The translations under genes and the position numbers were made by a program. Under the pieces are notes generated by a model, which was not told the DNA's origin, did no database searches, and worked only from the letters and a program-made list of their open reading frames with translations. Source: Prevotella sp. UBA4268 (GTDB lineage Bacteria; Bacteroidota; Bacteroidia; Bacteroidales; Bacteroidaceae). Taken from it: DNA of 26,850 nt. Every line of letters begins with the position of its first letter. The first letter of the stretch is position 1. Where the stretch lies: assembly GCA_002395135.1 (NCBI GenBank), contig DGWC01000062.1, forward strand, positions 1-26,850, in the 5' to 3' direction. Shown piece by piece: positions 24,904 through 26,850 of the stretch.

Positions 24904-24911
24904 CAAAGATA
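24904..24911 (-). promoter_or_regulatory. -7 element for the DeoR gene
   Basis: On the minus strand TATCTTTG matches TAnnTTTG, about 38 bp before the ATG at 24865. The -33 element is not clear. Confidence 0.5.
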
Positions 24912-25137
24912 AGCATTTATTGCCAAATAAAAAAGAATAACCAAGAAAAAACGAAATAAAAAAATAATTTTGGTCTTCGTTTGATGTCACCTAATGATAA
25001 TCGTCGATGCTTCTTTTCCTTATGTCTGCTATTAGTCAGCGAAAGGTGGAAAGTATGGTTGACATGGTTTCGTGATGGAAGGCTAATGATACGGATAAAT
25101 TGGAATTTAGCGGACCTGTGAGTATTGGCATTCCAAA

Positions 25138-25635
25138 TTACTTTGTCAACTTCATGTTAAGCAAATCACACAATTCCTGCGGCTTCATGTTGAGACCATC
25201 TGCTGGCAAGGACTCCTGAACCCCAGCAATGCTTTCATTCATCTTTCGAATGGTGCGTTCCGCATTGCTTGCATCACTCATCTTCTGAAACTCTACTTCT
25301 TTCTTATATTTTATCCCTATCTGTTTAGATGACACCACATTGATCAGAAAGAATTCTTCCACATCTGCAAAACAAACCTCCCATTTCCTCATTCCACTAT
25401 CCACCAATACAGATTTGTCTGTGATGATATAATAGGCTTTGTGACTGATTTTTTCTCTCAGTATGAGGAACAGCATGAAAAGTCCACTTCCGCCAAAGAA
25501 TAAGATGACGGTCCATGCAATAAATGAATGTTCTCCATGCAGAAGCATGATAATTCCTATTGAAACAAACACAAAACATACAGCCAACAAGGCTATGTTT
25601 TTCATAATTGAATGATATATTCTAATCTCTTCCAT
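25138..25635 (-). CDS. STM3941-like small membrane protein
   Basis: 165-residue protein with two membrane helices (IALLAVCFVFVSIGIIMLL and FIAWTVILFFGGSGLFMLFLI), then a soluble domain that looks like a PH-type beta fold (KAYYIITDKSVLVDSG; WEVCFADVEEFFLI; QIGIKYK) and a C-terminal helix (ELCDLLNMKL). The opening MEEIRIYHSIMKN and overall plan resemble the STM3941 family of unknown function, recalled from experience. The ATG at 25635 leaves 10 bp after the metallo-hydrolase stop; a start at 25656 would overlap it by 11 nt. Either way the two genes form a tight unit. Function is unknown. Confidence 0.75.
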   Translation of the reverse strand: MEEIRIYHSIMKNIALLAVCFVFVSIGIIMLLHGEHSFIAWTVILFFGGSGLFMLFLILREKISHKAYYIITDKSVLVDSGMRKWEVCFADVEEFFLINVVSSKQIGIKYKKEVEFQKMSDASNAERTIRKMNESIAGVQESLPADGLNMKPQELCDLLNMKLTK

Positions 25636-25645
25636 ATATCCCGAT

Positions 25646-26500
25646 TTATAATTCAATTACATGCGGTTGAACCTCGGAATCGTGAGTGGCCACCGACTCG
25701 ATGCAGTCGGTTGACAGGCTTTGCTCGCGAATCCATTGGAGAGACTTGCGCTGCAACTGCTTATCAAGTGTGATACCCGAGGTAATCATGTTGCGCCATG
25801 ACTTCGTGGCATATCCGCCATCGGCAAAGAGCAGTACATATTTGCCTTCGGCGTTCCGAATCTTCAGCGCACAAAGTCCCTCGCTATGACCAGGAATGTT
25901 GACCATCACCAGACTGCCGTCGCCCAAGACATCATACGACTTGCCCACAGGGCCTTCAGTGCTGTTCCAATCAAAGGTTTTCAGGTCAACACCTTCCCAC
26001 CAACGTTTCTGAAAGCGTATCTTTATCTGTAGATTCTTACGAGTGGTGCCAATCATCTCTGCCTCCGACACCAATATGTGTTTGGCATCCTTCACAAGAC
26101 GTAAGCCATTAGCATGGTCACAGTCAAGATGCGATAATAGCACGTAGTCAACGTCCGAGGGCTTCAATCCCAACTTCGCCAACTGTTCGTCAATGGCTTC
26201 ACCTTCGGCAATGCGTCCCTGATTGATCTGATAGAGAAACCATGAGCCCAGCGACTTGATCTGAGCCTGCTTGTCATAGACACCATCAGGCGACATCTCA
26301 CGGTGCCAACCCGTATCAAAGAGAATCAGTCCCTTCGGATGCTCAATCAAGAAACTGAACACCGGCAGCCATATCCAATTGCTCTTAGGGGTTGTAATGC
26401 CCGAAGCCTTGATAATGCTACAATCATCACCGCCAAACGGCAGGTAGGGTGAAACACGCACCTCTCCCGTTCTCAATACATGTATCTTTATATTGTCCAT
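25646..26500 (-). CDS. Metallo-beta-lactamase-fold hydrolase, AHL-lactonase (AiiA/AttM)-like
   Basis: 284-residue hydrolase of the metallo-beta-lactamase superfamily nearest to N-acyl homoserine lactonases. The metal motif is H124-x-D126-x-D128-H129 in SHLDCDHANG, where the usual second histidine is replaced by Asp. The remaining ligands are present: H205 in PGHSEG, D227 in FADGGY and H273 in ATHD. Y230 sits three residues after D227, as the catalytic Tyr194 does after Asp191 in AiiA. FDTG (61-64) is the usual early motif. There is no signal peptide. Lactone cleavage is possible but the substrate is unproven, and many proteins so named have other substrates. It is followed by the STM3941-like gene. 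Confidence 0.85.
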   Translation of the reverse strand: MDNIKIHVLRTGEVRVSPYLPFGGDDCSIIKASGITTPKSNWIWLPVFSFLIEHPKGLILFDTGWHREMSPDGVYDKQAQIKSLGSWFLYQINQGRIAEGEAIDEQLAKLGLKPSDVDYVLLSHLDCDHANGLRLVKDAKHILVSEAEMIGTTRKNLQIKIRFQKRWWEGVDLKTFDWNSTEGPVGKSYDVLGDGSLVMVNIPGHSEGLCALKIRNAEGKYVLLFADGGYATKSWRNMITSGITLDKQLQRKSLQWIREQSLSTDCIESVATHDSEVQPHVIEL

Positions 26501-26526
26501 AAATACCTATATATATGTACATGTTG

Positions 26527-26534
26527 CAAAAGTA
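26527..26534 (-). promoter_or_regulatory. -7 element for the metallo-hydrolase unit
   Basis: TACTTTTG on the minus strand matches TAnnTTTG, 26 bp before the ATG at 26500. The -33 TTTG is not evident. Confidence 0.55.
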
Positions 26535-26744
26535 GGAAAAAAACACAAGTTATGTGAATCTTTAGGGATAAATAAAGTTAATGCTTGTCCTAATATGGGG
26601 TGTCGCGAACAGACGGTTTTATCTTAAAAGTGTTAGCGTGGTTTGATGTTTTCAGGGCAATAAACGGTTTGTTTTTTTCAATTTCGGCCATCATACAGAA
26701 TCGTCCGTTTTCCTTTGTCTATCGCGTCTTTGTCATAAAATGCA

Positions 26745-26790
26745 TAAAAAAAGAATCCGCAAGAAACAAATTTGGTTTCTTGCGGATTCT
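26745..26790 (-). terminator. Terminator of the tRNA-Lys transcript
   Basis: A perfect 16-bp stem pairs 26752-26767 with 26775-26790, loop of 7 nt. On the minus strand it is followed by TTTTTTT, and it begins one base after the tRNA end, so it ends tRNA transcription running leftward. Confidence 0.85.
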
Positions 26791-26791
26791 C

Positions 26792-26850
26792 TGGTGATCC
26801 GTTTGGGGCTCGAACCCAAGACCCCAACATTAAAAGTGTTGTGCTCTACC
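26792..26850 (-). tRNA. tRNA-Lys (anticodon TTT), 5' end cut by the window
   Basis: Read on the minus strand, this gives the D-arm end GGTAGAGC, an anticodon stem CAACA/TGTTG around loop CTTTTAA (anticodon TTT, 26832-26834), a T arm TTGGG/CCCAA with TTCGAGC, an acceptor 3' strand ending GGATCA and an encoded CCA at 26792-26794. The 5' acceptor strand and the start of the D arm lie outside the window. Anticodon TTT reads lysine AAA and AAG. Confidence 0.95.

Noticed and set aside
25100..25136. Inverted repeat TTGGAAT/ATTCCAA as a terminator for the STM3941-like gene
   Set aside because: Only 7 bp with a 23-nt loop and a weak T run; not convincing.
26600..26797. 65-codon plus-strand open frame near the right end
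   Set aside because: It runs through the tRNA terminator hairpin into the tRNA-Lys gene and shows no protein features.

Overview
The window looks like a chromosomal segment of a Bacteroidales bacterium, most likely Prevotella or a close relative. The evidence is Bacteroidetes-specific families (GldH, DUF4831), the gene order purH-mreB-mreC-mreD-mrdA-rodA, the near absence of Shine-Dalgarno sites, and repeated matches to the Bacteroidetes -7 promoter element TAnnTTTG upstream of gene starts. The species call is inference.

Layout. Positions 1-263 hold the 3' end of rplS and a bidirectional terminator. Positions 381-2024 (minus) carry a two-gene unit of an NlpC/P60 cell-wall hydrolase and a CapA-like protein. 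Positions 2414-5059 (minus) carry a bifunctional NAD(P)H-hydrate repair enzyme followed by a DUF4831 protein, ending in a terminator. A divergent promoter region separates these from a secreted patatin-like lipase (5201-6184). Next come hpt, adk, obgE and pgeF (6299-9467), tightly packed and largely overlapping. A 526-bp gap (9468-9993) contains an array of four near-identical 18-bp AT-rich repeats. It leads to a gene for an 846-residue secreted protein with a sorting-tail-like C terminus, and a 73-residue acidic protein with a strong ribosome-binding site. Positions 13062-19476 carry purH (IMP cyclohydrolase domain only), then mreB, mreC, mreD, mrdA (PBP2) and rodA, the elongation machinery for rod shape. 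The minus-strand genes holB, ricT-like and gldH run into rodA with only 3 bp between stop codons. A XylE-like sugar/proton symporter and a DeoR-type regulator are convergent around a 21-bp perfect terminator hairpin. The right end has an AiiA-like metallo-beta-lactamase-fold protein with an STM3941-like membrane protein, and a tRNA-Lys cut by the window edge.

Most of the window is housekeeping. The parts that deserve a second look are the PurH protein that stops at the domain boundary, the repeat array at 9585-9668, the secreted protein/small acidic protein pair, and the metallo-hydrolase with a changed metal-binding motif. I saw no CRISPR array, insertion sequence, prophage or defence system, and no complete new system that I could defend.
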